A stretch of 64,000 nucleotides of DNA, from contig NZ_KK073768.1 in assembly GCF_000582685.1 (NCBI RefSeq), positions 2,896,883 to 2,960,882 of the forward strand, given 5' to 3'. Origin of the DNA: [Scytonema hofmanni] UTEX 2349 (GTDB lineage: Bacteria; Cyanobacteriota; Cyanobacteriia; Cyanobacteriales; Nostocaceae). The notes under the pieces are model-generated. The model saw only the letters and a list, made by a program, of their open reading frames with translations, was not told the DNA's origin and ran no database searches. Below, one piece after another: positions 54,458 to 62,726 of this stretch. The position numbers were made by a program, and so were the translations under genes. Position 1 is the first letter of the stretch. Each line of letters starts with the position of its first letter.

Positions 54458-56314
54458 CTAAAAAGGACTGTAATTAATCGAAAAATACAGACCTTGCTCT
54501 TGCAAAGTGCGATCGCTTGAATTAACCTCAACTAAGGGAAAACCATAATCAAGACGAGCATTAAGCTGATCCCCCATTTGCCATTGCAAACCTACCCCCG
54601 TTCCCACCAAAGTGTTCGGATCGGGATTAGAATTCCCTGAACTATTCCAACCAATGCCAAAATCGATAAAGGGTACTATTTGCAAAAGTCCGTCTATCTG
54701 ATTTACCCGCAGAATCGGTAATCTAAATTCCGCTGAAGCAAAAAAGCCATTATCAACCAAAAACTGATCCTGACGATAACCCCGGACGCTTTGCAATCCT
54801 CCAATGCTAAATTGCTCTAAAGGTAAAAGGGATCTGGTTGCAAATTGTGCGTCAGAACGAAATACAAACAAGGTTTCCGGTGCTAAAAGTCGCACATACT
54901 GTCCTTGTCCCCTCCAGGAAAAATACCTTCCATCAGGAGGTTGGCTGTTGACAGTCGCATCAAACAACCCTACCCCAAGATTAAATTGAGAACGAAGGGC
55001 TACAACTTGCTGGGGAGTGCGTTGTGTATATTCCTGAAAGAACCGCAAAACTGATAAGCGAGTTTCCCCATTATCGTCAGATCCAGGAGAAATCGGAAAG
55101 TTTTCTCCTAAAATTTGGGTCTGGCTTTGCTGTCGAGATAAAGTTAGACCTAATGCTAATTCTTCGGTAGCTGTTTCAATTATCGGCTGGCGGTAACTCA
55201 AATCTACGTAAAAATAGTCACCTACAATATCAATGCGATCAAAGGGTGGTTCAATGACGTTAGTGTCTGCAAATCCGCCAGATAAAGTAAGTGTACCATT
55301 GCGAGGATTGAGTGGTACTGAATAACTCAAGTCTAAGGTGTTACTACCATCGGTATTCGTATATTGTGCCGTTGCGCGATCGCCAAACCCAAATAAATTG
55401 CCTTCGTTGATCCGCACACCCCTACGAAAACTACCTACACTAGGAACACGACCATTATCAACAAAAAATTCTGTTCTAAATGAGTCTGCTTCTACTACCT
55501 TGACTTCCAGTAAACTCTGTTCCGGACGCGATCCCACAGACAGTTCAACCGAAATATTTTTAATCAAGGGGTTAGTTTGCAATACTTGCAGCGCTTTCAA
55601 CAAGCGAGTTCGGTTCAAAGGTTTTGAAACACCAAGTCTAATCCGACTGCGGATGTACTCTGAGTTCAAACGGCGATTACCTGTTATTTTAATGCCTTCT
55701 ATTCCACCTTCAACAACCTCAACTTTGACTACCGCACCCTCTCTAGAAAAGGCTTGGTCGGCTGGAATAAAAGCACCAGAATTAATGTACCCAGCATCAG
55801 TGTAGAGCTTTGTGATTACAGCTTCAACTTGTAATAATTTCGCAAAAGTAATTGGTGTATTAGTAAATTCCTCTGTAACTTTTCTTAACTTTTCATCATT
55901 AAATGCTGTGTTACCTTCAAACTCAAAGCTTTTAACGGTGATACTTCCAGGAATCTCTGGGCGTGGTTCAGATGAAGGAGGTTTCCCTGGAGTTTCCTCG
56001 ATAGGAGTTTCTGGTAATGGCTGGGGAATCGGAATTGGCTGTGGAGGTGGTGGTATCGGTGGAACAGGATTGATATTTGGCTGTGAAGGTGGTGGTATCG
56101 GTGGAACAGGATTGGGAACTTGAGATAGAATAAGAGGCGTTGCTGTAGTGTTGTAACCAGGAGTCAAAAATTCCGGAAAAGGTATTTCAACCTCCAGAAG
56201 CTCATCAGTCAAGCTTTCAGCTAAGGCTTTATGAGCAGAAAAGGTGATTAACGCTTGCACGATCAACAAAGCAGTTAGATTGTTCAAGCCCCTGTGATGC
56301 TTGCCCAGAATCAT
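54458..56314 (-). CDS. TpsB outer-membrane transporter (ShlB/FhaC/HecB family)
   Basis: The protein has 618 residues. The signal peptide ends AHKALAES. A Pro-rich linker (about residues 66-125, with NPVPPIPPP twice) precedes two POTRA domains (about 128-205, ITVKSFEFEGNTAF; and 206-280, IEGIKITGNRRLNSEYIRSR). A 16-strand barrel follows, with the substrate-gating motif VRGYRQ near 505 and a C-terminal strand YFSINYSPF. Such proteins translocate TpsA exoproteins across the outer membrane. It is the only TpsB in the window and heads the exoprotein array, so it is the expected exporter of all five. Confidence 0.95.
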   Translation of the reverse strand: MILGKHHRGLNNLTALLIVQALITFSAHKALAESLTDELLEVEIPFPEFLTPGYNTTATPLILSQVPNPVPPIPPPSQPNINPVPPIPPPPQPIPIPQPLPETPIEETPGKPPSSEPRPEIPGSITVKSFEFEGNTAFNDEKLRKVTEEFTNTPITFAKLLQVEAVITKLYTDAGYINSGAFIPADQAFSREGAVVKVEVVEGGIEGIKITGNRRLNSEYIRSRIRLGVSKPLNRTRLLKALQVLQTNPLIKNISVELSVGSRPEQSLLEVKVVEADSFRTEFFVDNGRVPSVGSFRRGVRINEGNLFGFGDRATAQYTNTDGSNTLDLSYSVPLNPRNGTLTLSGGFADTNVIEPPFDRIDIVGDYFYVDLSYRQPIIETATEELALGLTLSRQQSQTQILGENFPISPGSDDNGETRLSVLRFFQEYTQRTPQQVVALRSQFNLGVGLFDATVNSQPPDGRYFSWRGQGQYVRLLAPETLFVFRSDAQFATRSLLPLEQFSIGGLQSVRGYRQDQFLVDNGFFASAEFRLPILRVNQIDGLLQIVPFIDFGIGWNSSGNSNPDPNTLVGTGVGLQWQMGDQLNARLDYGFPLVEVNSSDRTLQEQGLYFSINYSPF

Positions 56315-56710
56315 AGTATTATGTACTCCTCAGCAAAATTTTTGTTATTCAAGGCGATCGCTGTATAAAAATAAACGGACTATGATTAATTTAAGTTAAA
56401 ATTTATTTACCACATATTGTTATTTATAGTCACTAGAATCATAATAAAAGTTAACTCACGGCTCAGGGTAAAAACCTAGAAGTGTCTTTGATTATCCGTA
56501 AATTAAAACTAAGTTAAAGCTAAAAATGAATTGTTAAGCTGAAAATAATATATAGTTGTCACTTAACATAAATTTAGATTCGGGTTATATAAATAAGTTG
56601 ATTTCTATGTGGGTGCAATGAATGAGGAGAATAAAATTATACAATGAATTCCGCTCGAAATGCTTAGTTAAACGATATCGCTTGAGCATAAAAAACTAAG
56701 TTAACTAAAA
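56315..56710. promoter_or_regulatory. divergent control region of TpsB array and kinase gene
   Basis: This 396-bp AT-rich stretch holds no ORF. It must contain the promoter for tpsB (minus) and for the kinase-TPR gene (plus). One HIP1-like GGCGATCGC is present. I see no clear -35/-10 pair or named regulator site. Confidence 0.5.
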
Positions 56711-58852
56711 ATGGCGAAACAGAAGGAAGTATTACTAGTTGGACGCTACAAAATTATAAAAGAATTAGCAAGAGGAGGCTTTGGTATAACCTCTCTTGCT
56801 GAAGATACTATGTCGTCTAACTGTCCTTGTGTGGTGAAACAACTCTACCCGCAAAACTCAGATATTATTGAAACAGCAAAACTTTTATTTAAAAGAGAAG
56901 TTGCTATTTTGAAATATTTGCAACAAAAGCAACAGATACCAAAATATTTTAATTATTTTGAAGACGAACAAAATGGACAAACCCATTATTATTTAGTTCA
57001 AGAATATATAGACGGTGAACCTCTGCAAAATCTAATTGTTCAGCAATGGACACAGGCAAGAGTTATTAATTTTCTGAAGGAAATTCTCTCTATTTTAAAA
57101 TATCTGCATCAAATAAATGTTATTCATCGTGATATCAAACCCCCGAATGTGATGAGAAGGGAGCAAGACAAGAAGTTTGTCTTAATTGACTTTGGTGCGG
57201 TCAAACAATTAGATATTAACTACTCATCTTCTCAAGAACAGCATACCCAGACAATGATTGGAACTACTGGATATGCTCCTCCAGAACAAATGGCAGGAAG
57301 ACCAGGTTTTTACAGTGACATATACGGTTTAGGTATTACCGCAATCCAGCTTTTAACTAAAATACCACCCAAAAATTTAAAACGGGATGCAAAAGACAAC
57401 ATTATATGGGCTGATGGGCTTGATATTGATGAATCTTTATCTGCCATTTTAACAAAAATGGTCTACCCTAATCATGAACAACGTTATCAGTCTGTAGAAG
57501 ATGTTCTTAATGATTTGAGTGACTTTACAGCAATCAACGAAGAAGATTTTATCCGTAGTTTATACACACCTTATAATGCAAATACAATTAATCCTTTCAA
57601 CATAGCTGACTTCCCAACTGTCAGCCAAAGTTCTAATAATTTAAATACTAAACAACCACCAACATCTAACCAGAAGACAACAGTAAGTAGTTTCTCAGGG
57701 TCAAAATTGTGGAAAATCACACTTCTACTGACAGCATTAGGTGCGATCGCATTATTGATAGAATTTATTCATCCATTTATTAGACCTTTATATTATTCTT
57801 ATCAAGGTAATCGTTTACTTGATATACGTCAACCAGAAAAAGCTCTCGAACAATTTCAAAACTTGATAGCAATTAATCCCAACTCTGCCACAGCTTGGAA
57901 AGGAAGAGGTGATGCTTATTTAAGTATAGGGCGCGATTTGCAAGCTTTAGAATCTTATAATAAGTCGCTCTTTTTTGAACCTAACGATCCAAAAAGCTTA
58001 AATAATAAAGGTAAAGCGCTATATAAGTTACGTAGATATAAAGAAGCTTTAGAAGTACATGAAAAGGTACTTAAAATTAACCCTGATAATCCGGAAGCTT
58101 GGAGTGGAAAGGGATTAGCTTATATTGGGTTGAAACAGTATAAAGAAGCAAACGATTCTCTGGAAAAATTGAAGCAAATCAATCCTGACAAACCAAATGT
58201 TTGGCAGCAAATAGGTTTGGTTACAGAACTTTTGCAAGGATCGCAAGCTGCAAAGAAATTCTATGAAGAAGCAGTGTTATCTTATGACGATCTTCTCAGA
58301 AGAAAACCGAACGATGTGGTTGCTTTGACAGAGAGAGGATCTGTCTTACTAAAATTAAACCGTCTTCCAGAAGCGCTTGATTCTTATGAAAAGGCATTAA
58401 AAATTGACAATAATTTTTATGAAGCTTTAGTTGGTAAAGGTAATGCCCTTGGTGGTTTAGGAAAACCTCAAGAAGCACTTTTCGCTTTTAATCGAGCTAC
58501 TGAAATTCGTCCGCTAGATTATCAAGTATGGTTTACGCGAGGAAGTTTGCTGGCACAATATATGAAAGACTATAACGAAGCTTTAAAATCCTTTGAAAAA
58601 GCAATTGAACGCAGATATGACTTATCTGATGCTTGGGTGAACAAAGGTGCGGTATTGTTAGAGCTAAACCGTTACGATGAGGCTTTGGTTGCTTTTGATA
58701 AAGCTAAAGACCTTCAACCGAAAGATCCTTATGTCTGGGCTAACCGAGGATATGCTTTACAGAAATTGGGAAGAACTCAAGAAGCACGCAATTCTTATAA
58801 CCAAGCTGTTGAACTTGGGTTTCCTCGTGAAGAGTTAAACATGATCAAATAA
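56711..58852 (+). CDS. Ser/Thr protein kinase with TM helix and TPR repeats
   Basis: The protein has 713 residues. The N-terminal Hanks-type kinase (about 10-275) has the Gly loop ELARGGFGIT, ATP-binding Lys43 (CVVKQL), catalytic Asp141 (VIHRDIKPPNV), Asp160 of DFG, and GTTGYAPPEQ in the activation segment, so it should be active. One TM helix lies near 333-356 (WKITLLLTALGAIALLIEF). The C-terminal half (365-713) is about ten TPRs (for example ALEQFQNLIAINPNSATAWK) and would be on the far side of the membrane. It is divergent from the TpsB gene; a regulatory link is possible but not shown. A hairpin TTTCACT/AGTGAAA follows at 58868. Confidence 0.93.
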   Translation: MAKQKEVLLVGRYKIIKELARGGFGITSLAEDTMSSNCPCVVKQLYPQNSDIIETAKLLFKREVAILKYLQQKQQIPKYFNYFEDEQNGQTHYYLVQEYIDGEPLQNLIVQQWTQARVINFLKEILSILKYLHQINVIHRDIKPPNVMRREQDKKFVLIDFGAVKQLDINYSSSQEQHTQTMIGTTGYAPPEQMAGRPGFYSDIYGLGITAIQLLTKIPPKNLKRDAKDNIIWADGLDIDESLSAILTKMVYPNHEQRYQSVEDVLNDLSDFTAINEEDFIRSLYTPYNANTINPFNIADFPTVSQSSNNLNTKQPPTSNQKTTVSSFSGSKLWKITLLLTALGAIALLIEFIHPFIRPLYYSYQGNRLLDIRQPEKALEQFQNLIAINPNSATAWKGRGDAYLSIGRDLQALESYNKSLFFEPNDPKSLNNKGKALYKLRRYKEALEVHEKVLKINPDNPEAWSGKGLAYIGLKQYKEANDSLEKLKQINPDKPNVWQQIGLVTELLQGSQAAKKFYEEAVLSYDDLLRRKPNDVVALTERGSVLLKLNRLPEALDSYEKALKIDNNFYEALVGKGNALGGLGKPQEALFAFNRATEIRPLDYQVWFTRGSLLAQYMKDYNEALKSFEKAIERRYDLSDAWVNKGAVLLELNRYDEALVAFDKAKDLQPKDPYVWANRGYALQKLGRTQEARNSYNQAVELGFPREELNMIK

Positions 58853-59347
58853 TCAGACGTTACATCATTTCACTTTAATAGTGAAACATGTAAAGATGTA
58901 GAAACTTCGTCTCATGTCCGCCAAATTACCCATAATAAAAGAACCCCACCCCCAACCCCTCCCCGCAAGCGGTGAGTCCACTCGGCGGTTGCCTGTACCG
59001 TCCCGTCGAAGTGGCGAACCCGGAGGGGGAGGGGAGCTAAAGCTGTTTGGGGTTCCGGATCTGTTTGCTTAATTGCCTGGACATGATATCAATAGGACTT
59101 ACGCAAAAATACCAAAAAACGAACCGCCTTCTGGTGCGTCGGCTTCCGCCAACGCGTTAGCGTCTCCCCTTCTCCCTTGGCGTCTCCGTAAGGAGAAGAA
59201 TTAAGAGTTTGAGAGAGTTATTGCGTAAGTCCTGATCAAATCAGAAACGTAATATTTAAAAAGAGATAGGCAAAATACCTATCCCACACGAGTTATATAC
59301 ATTTTTCAAACTACCGATACTTACTTTTCGGCTTCACAAAGATCAAC
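58853..59347. other. intergenic repeats between kinase and fasciclin genes
   Basis: There is no gene in 495 bp. At 58941-59035 a C-rich arm (ACCCCACCCCCAACCCCTCC) and its G-rich partner are separated by about 50 bp of another repeat (GGCGGTTGCCTG ... GTCGAAGTGGCGAACC), i.e. a nested insertion. A MITE-like element follows at 59094-59233. Confidence 0.7.
59094..59233. mobile_element. MITE-like element with AGGACTTACGCAA ends
   Basis: 13-bp perfect terminal inverted repeats AGGACTTACGCAA (59094-59106) and TTGCGTAAGTCCT (59221-59233) bound 140 bp. The inside contains GCGTCTCC-type repeats and has no coding frame. The ends match the element at 17882, but the interiors are unrelated. Confidence 0.75.
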
Positions 59348-59932
59348 TTAAAAGTCCTGTGGTAGAAGTACTTTGTCAACTTCAATGATGACACCGTTGC
59401 TAGCGACGGTAGAAGGATATTTACCGGTCGCATCATTTAACTTGACTGTACCTAAAGACTCGTTAACAACAATTTTTACAGGCTGACCTTCAAGAGTGGT
59501 AACTGAACCACTATCAACGCTTTTTTCAGTAATTTGACCGGGAACCAAATGATATTTCAAGACTTTCATTCGGTTTTCCGACTGACTATATCGCTTGAAG
59601 ACATCTTTCGGTAAAGCGTTAAAGGCTTTATCCGTTGGGGCAAAAATTGTGAAATTACCTTCCTTGAGAGTATCCAGAAGACCAGCTTGCTTTAATTCAC
59701 CCACAAGATTGGCAAATTTACTATCTTGTATTAGCGTCTGAGCAATGTCTTTATTGGAATTGCGATAGGGAACGCTGCTGTAAGCAGAAGGTTGAAAAAG
59801 AGCGTAACGTGAATAGACTTTGGCTAAGACAGGAAAAGTGACCAGGGTAGTAACACCAGCAATCCCGACAAAGCAAGTCAACTTCTTGATCCAATTTTTG
59901 GTAGTTAGGGGATTTCGATTTTTATTAAGCAT
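59348..59932 (-). CDS. fasciclin (FAS1) domain protein, exported
   Basis: The protein has 194 residues from ATG 59932 (MLNKNRNPLTTK). It has an N-terminal signal or anchor (FVGIAGVTTLVTFPVLAK) and one FAS1 domain (about 55-190). The domain carries the H1 block NFTIFAPTDKAFNALP, YHLVPGQI, and the H2-like VASNGVIIEVDKVLLP. FAS1 domains mediate adhesion in extracellular or periplasmic proteins. An upstream start would place about 20 residues before the signal and is rejected. Confidence 0.9.
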   Translation of the reverse strand: MLNKNRNPLTTKNWIKKLTCFVGIAGVTTLVTFPVLAKVYSRYALFQPSAYSSVPYRNSNKDIAQTLIQDSKFANLVGELKQAGLLDTLKEGNFTIFAPTDKAFNALPKDVFKRYSQSENRMKVLKYHLVPGQITEKSVDSGSVTTLEGQPVKIVVNESLGTVKLNDATGKYPSTVASNGVIIEVDKVLLPQDF

Positions 59933-60224
59933 AAGGGTAGGTGAGTTCGACCTAAACTGTATAAGATAAAAGCGATCGCACTTCTCATACAACTAGTATA
60001 TCTTGAGAATGCGATCGCTTAATAAATGCCAAAATCAGGGTTTTATGATTTATTATCTGCAATTTATAAGCATTCTCAATCGATGCAAAAGCCTCTATAC
60101 CAGCTATGAAAGCAACAATCCTGATTTAGAATACAAGCTGACACCTTCACTTTTCGTACAAATCCCTAATTTTCTTATTTTTACTTAATGCGATCGCTTG
60201 TTTATCAGATTAATATTAGTAAAA

Positions 60225-60524
60225 TTACTGAGGCTTTTCAGTATTTTCACTTGTTAGTACAGTTTCTTTAATTCTGCGAATCGGCAAATTAGCAATTAAG
60301 GCTGTCGTTCGTTCGTTGCTTTCGAGGGAAAACTCTAAACCGTCCATTTCAACTTCTACGTAGCGACAAACTATTGCTAAGATTTCTTGCCGCATTTTTT
60401 CTAACGTCTGAGGATCTAAATCAGCGCGATCGTGAGCAATCACCAGTTGCAAGCGACGTTTAACTTGAGTGCGACTGGTGTCAGAAGTGCGAGAAAAAAG
60501 TCTTTCGAGAAATTCAAGAATCAT
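60225..60524 (-). CDS. minE: cell division topological specificity factor MinE
   Basis: This 99-residue protein releases MinD from the membrane and restricts the MinC inhibitor to non-septal sites. The N-terminus MILEFLERLFSR and the MinD-contact region KRRLQLVIAHDRADLDPQ are standard, with a C-terminal dimerisation domain. It lies 27 bp after minD. Confidence 0.95.
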   Translation of the reverse strand: MILEFLERLFSRTSDTSRTQVKRRLQLVIAHDRADLDPQTLEKMRQEILAIVCRYVEVEMDGLEFSLESNERTTALIANLPIRRIKETVLTSENTEKPQ

Positions 60525-60551
60525 TGCTACTAAGTGTGCGAAGACTGGAAA

Positions 60552-61358
60552 TTAAACAATCTTTGTCCACAGTAATCTTCTCAAACGAGTGAAGATATTA
60601 TCTGAGGATGAGTCAAGCTCAAGAAATTCAACTGTTTCCCCTTCCAATCTCCGAGCAATATTTTCAAAGGCTGTGGCAGCTAAAGAGGGAGTATCGCTTA
60701 ATACCAAAGGTTCTCCGCGATTGGTTGAAACAATCACGCGCTCGTCGTCGGGTATTACACCAATCAAGGGAATTGCCAGAAGTTCCTGAACATCTTGAAC
60801 TGACATCATATCATTTGCCCGAACCATTGCGGGTCTAATGCGGTTAATTATTAAATGAATCCGCTTGATGCCTTGTGCTTCTAGTAACCCGACTACGCGA
60901 TCGGCATCCCGAACGGAAGCAATTTCCGGGGTAGTGACAATTAAAGCTTCTTTGGCTGGAGCGATCGCATTTTTAAACCCCATTTCAATTCCGGCAGGAC
61001 TATCAATTAATACATACTGATACTTCTGTGCCAGTGCATTCACTAATAATTTCATCTGGTCGGGAGTGACGGCATCTTTAGTCCGGTTTTGAGCTGCGGG
61101 CAAAAGCACCAAATTTGGCTGCCGCTTATCTTTAACTAAAGCTTGTTCTAAACGACACTCTCTAGCTAGTACTTCCACCGCTGTATAAACGATGCGATTT
61201 TCTAACCCTAGCAACAAATCTAAATTTCTCAAACCAAAATCTGCATCAACCAAGGCTACTTGACGCCCCATTTTGGCTAAAGTCATACCCAAATTTGCGG
61301 AAACTGTGGTTTTACCCACACCTCCTTTACCGGAGGTTGTAACAATAATGCGAGTCAT
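60552..61358 (-). CDS. minD: septum site-determining ATPase MinD
   Basis: This 268-residue ATPase recruits MinC to the membrane. It has the deviant Walker A KGGVGKTT at 11-18, VDADFGLRNLDLLLG, DSPAGIEMGF, and the C-terminal amphipathic membrane-targeting helix FTRLRRLLWTKIV. It is the middle gene of minC-minD-minE. Confidence 0.96.
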   Translation of the reverse strand: MTRIIVTTSGKGGVGKTTVSANLGMTLAKMGRQVALVDADFGLRNLDLLLGLENRIVYTAVEVLARECRLEQALVKDKRQPNLVLLPAAQNRTKDAVTPDQMKLLVNALAQKYQYVLIDSPAGIEMGFKNAIAPAKEALIVTTPEIASVRDADRVVGLLEAQGIKRIHLIINRIRPAMVRANDMMSVQDVQELLAIPLIGVIPDDERVIVSTNRGEPLVLSDTPSLAATAFENIARRLEGETVEFLELDSSSDNIFTRLRRLLWTKIV

Positions 61359-61505
61359 GATCGAACAGGAGGGGGAAAGGGGAAGGGAAAGGGGAAAGGG
61401 GAAAGGTTTTATTATTTTAGTGATTGATTTATGGATTGAATTTAATTACATAACATAGGACTTTACTCCATAGCTTGGCTATAATTTCCCCTTTCCCCTT
61501 AAATC
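61359..61505. repeat. G-rich/C-rich inverted words between minC and minD
   Basis: GGGGAAAGG words (61372-61406) face TTTCCCCTTTCCCC (61486-61499), so the 147-bp gap can form a hairpin. It may separate minC from minDE transcription. Confidence 0.6.
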
Positions 61506-62510
61506 TTAAATCTTACTTAATTGCGAGCGGGAAAAATCACTTGCTTTAGAAATGCGAATTCCTTCAGGGGTGATATGTGCCACTTCTGGGAAAAATTGCA
61601 ACGGGGATGTTTCGGGTGCCCTAGCGACAGCATCGGCAATCCGCAATTGGGTAGGTTCCATTTGTACAGCCATAATTAGACACTCGCGATTGCCAGTGGC
61701 ACCAGCGTGAGCAATTCCACGTAGACGACCCCAAACTAGAATATCTCCATCTGCGACTACAATACCACCTGGATTTAAATCTCCCAAGATAATTACACTA
61801 CCTGGGTGACGAATTTCGAGTCCAGAGCGCACGGTCATTTGCAGATAAAGGGCATCTGCTAGGGGTTGTGCGGCTGTTTGTGAGGCTAAATTGAGAGTAG
61901 ATTCAGCTTGTACTTGTTCTACAGAATAGCCAGATGATACCGCAGCGATCGCTGTTTGCCGACGGCTGGTAGAAACTGATTTTAACTGAAGTTCGACTTC
62001 ATTTAAAGATTCGGCGAGTTCTTGGAGTTGTCTGGTATCCAACAAGCGATCGCGTGCCACTAGATGCACTGGTGTGTTCGGTAAACGAAAGCGATCGCCA
62101 CCTTTTAACCGCAGTTTCATTTGTTGCCAAATTTCCGACCAGCTGACTTCTGAGGGAGGCACTTGGGATTCTGTTGGTAAAATTAACAACAGCCTTCCTG
62201 ACTCACTTTTCCACTGAACTTGGATATTATTGTCTACCGTGCTATCTAACAACGGTACTTCAGTGAAATCTACATCAGCGTCGGCATTTGATTTTACATC
62301 TTCCTCGGTCGGTGAATTTGGCTCAGGATCGGTTGATTCAGAATTAGACTGTAAATAGACGAGGACAGAATCTACCTCGCGATCGGGAAGGACAGAATTT
62401 GACTCTGTATCACCTGGGGTAGAATTTGCTTCTACATCAGAAAAATTAGAAATTGACTCTGCGTTATTATCGGCAGAATTTAAATCGGAAATAGCATAAT
62501 CACCAGTCAT
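61506..62510 (-). CDS. minC: septum site-determining protein MinC with acidic N-terminal extension
   Basis: This 334-residue protein inhibits FtsZ assembly. Residues 1 to about 100 are an unusual Asp/Glu/Ser/Asn-rich tract (for example NSESTDPEPNSPTEED). The MinC N domain follows (about 100-205, RLLLILPTESQVPPSEVSWSE), then the right-handed beta-helix C domain (SGLEIRHPGSVIILGDLNPGG, GRLRGIAHAGATGN), which binds MinD. E. coli MinC is about 230 residues, so the extension accounts for the extra length. Confidence 0.93.
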   Translation of the reverse strand: MTGDYAISDLNSADNNAESISNFSDVEANSTPGDTESNSVLPDREVDSVLVYLQSNSESTDPEPNSPTEEDVKSNADADVDFTEVPLLDSTVDNNIQVQWKSESGRLLLILPTESQVPPSEVSWSEIWQQMKLRLKGGDRFRLPNTPVHLVARDRLLDTRQLQELAESLNEVELQLKSVSTSRRQTAIAAVSSGYSVEQVQAESTLNLASQTAAQPLADALYLQMTVRSGLEIRHPGSVIILGDLNPGGIVVADGDILVWGRLRGIAHAGATGNRECLIMAVQMEPTQLRIADAVARAPETSPLQFFPEVAHITPEGIRISKASDFSRSQLSKI

Positions 62511-62726
62511 TTGACACCAGCCAAAACAAAAGGGACTAGGAACTAGGGAAGAGGGATTTTCATACTTCTTTCTGAACCCGATCTGTTAAGAGTTCATTCA
62601 TTGACTTTTAGACTCTTGTGGGCAAGGGTAAAAGCTTTTTCTGACCTCTTTTGCGTTTTCCCTTTATTCTTTCCCTAAATAAGTGCAAGAAGTTTAATAT
62701 TAGATTAGTTGTAGGCAACAACATCC

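Noticed and set aside
58868..58886. TTTCACT/AGTGAAA hairpin as a rho-independent terminator of the kinase gene
   Set aside because: No T-run follows the AT-rich stem, so it stays only a possible hairpin.
60003..60188. 61-codon ORF between fasciclin and minE
   Set aside because: Lies in repeat-like, HIP1-containing spacer, with no motif or clear ribosome binding site.
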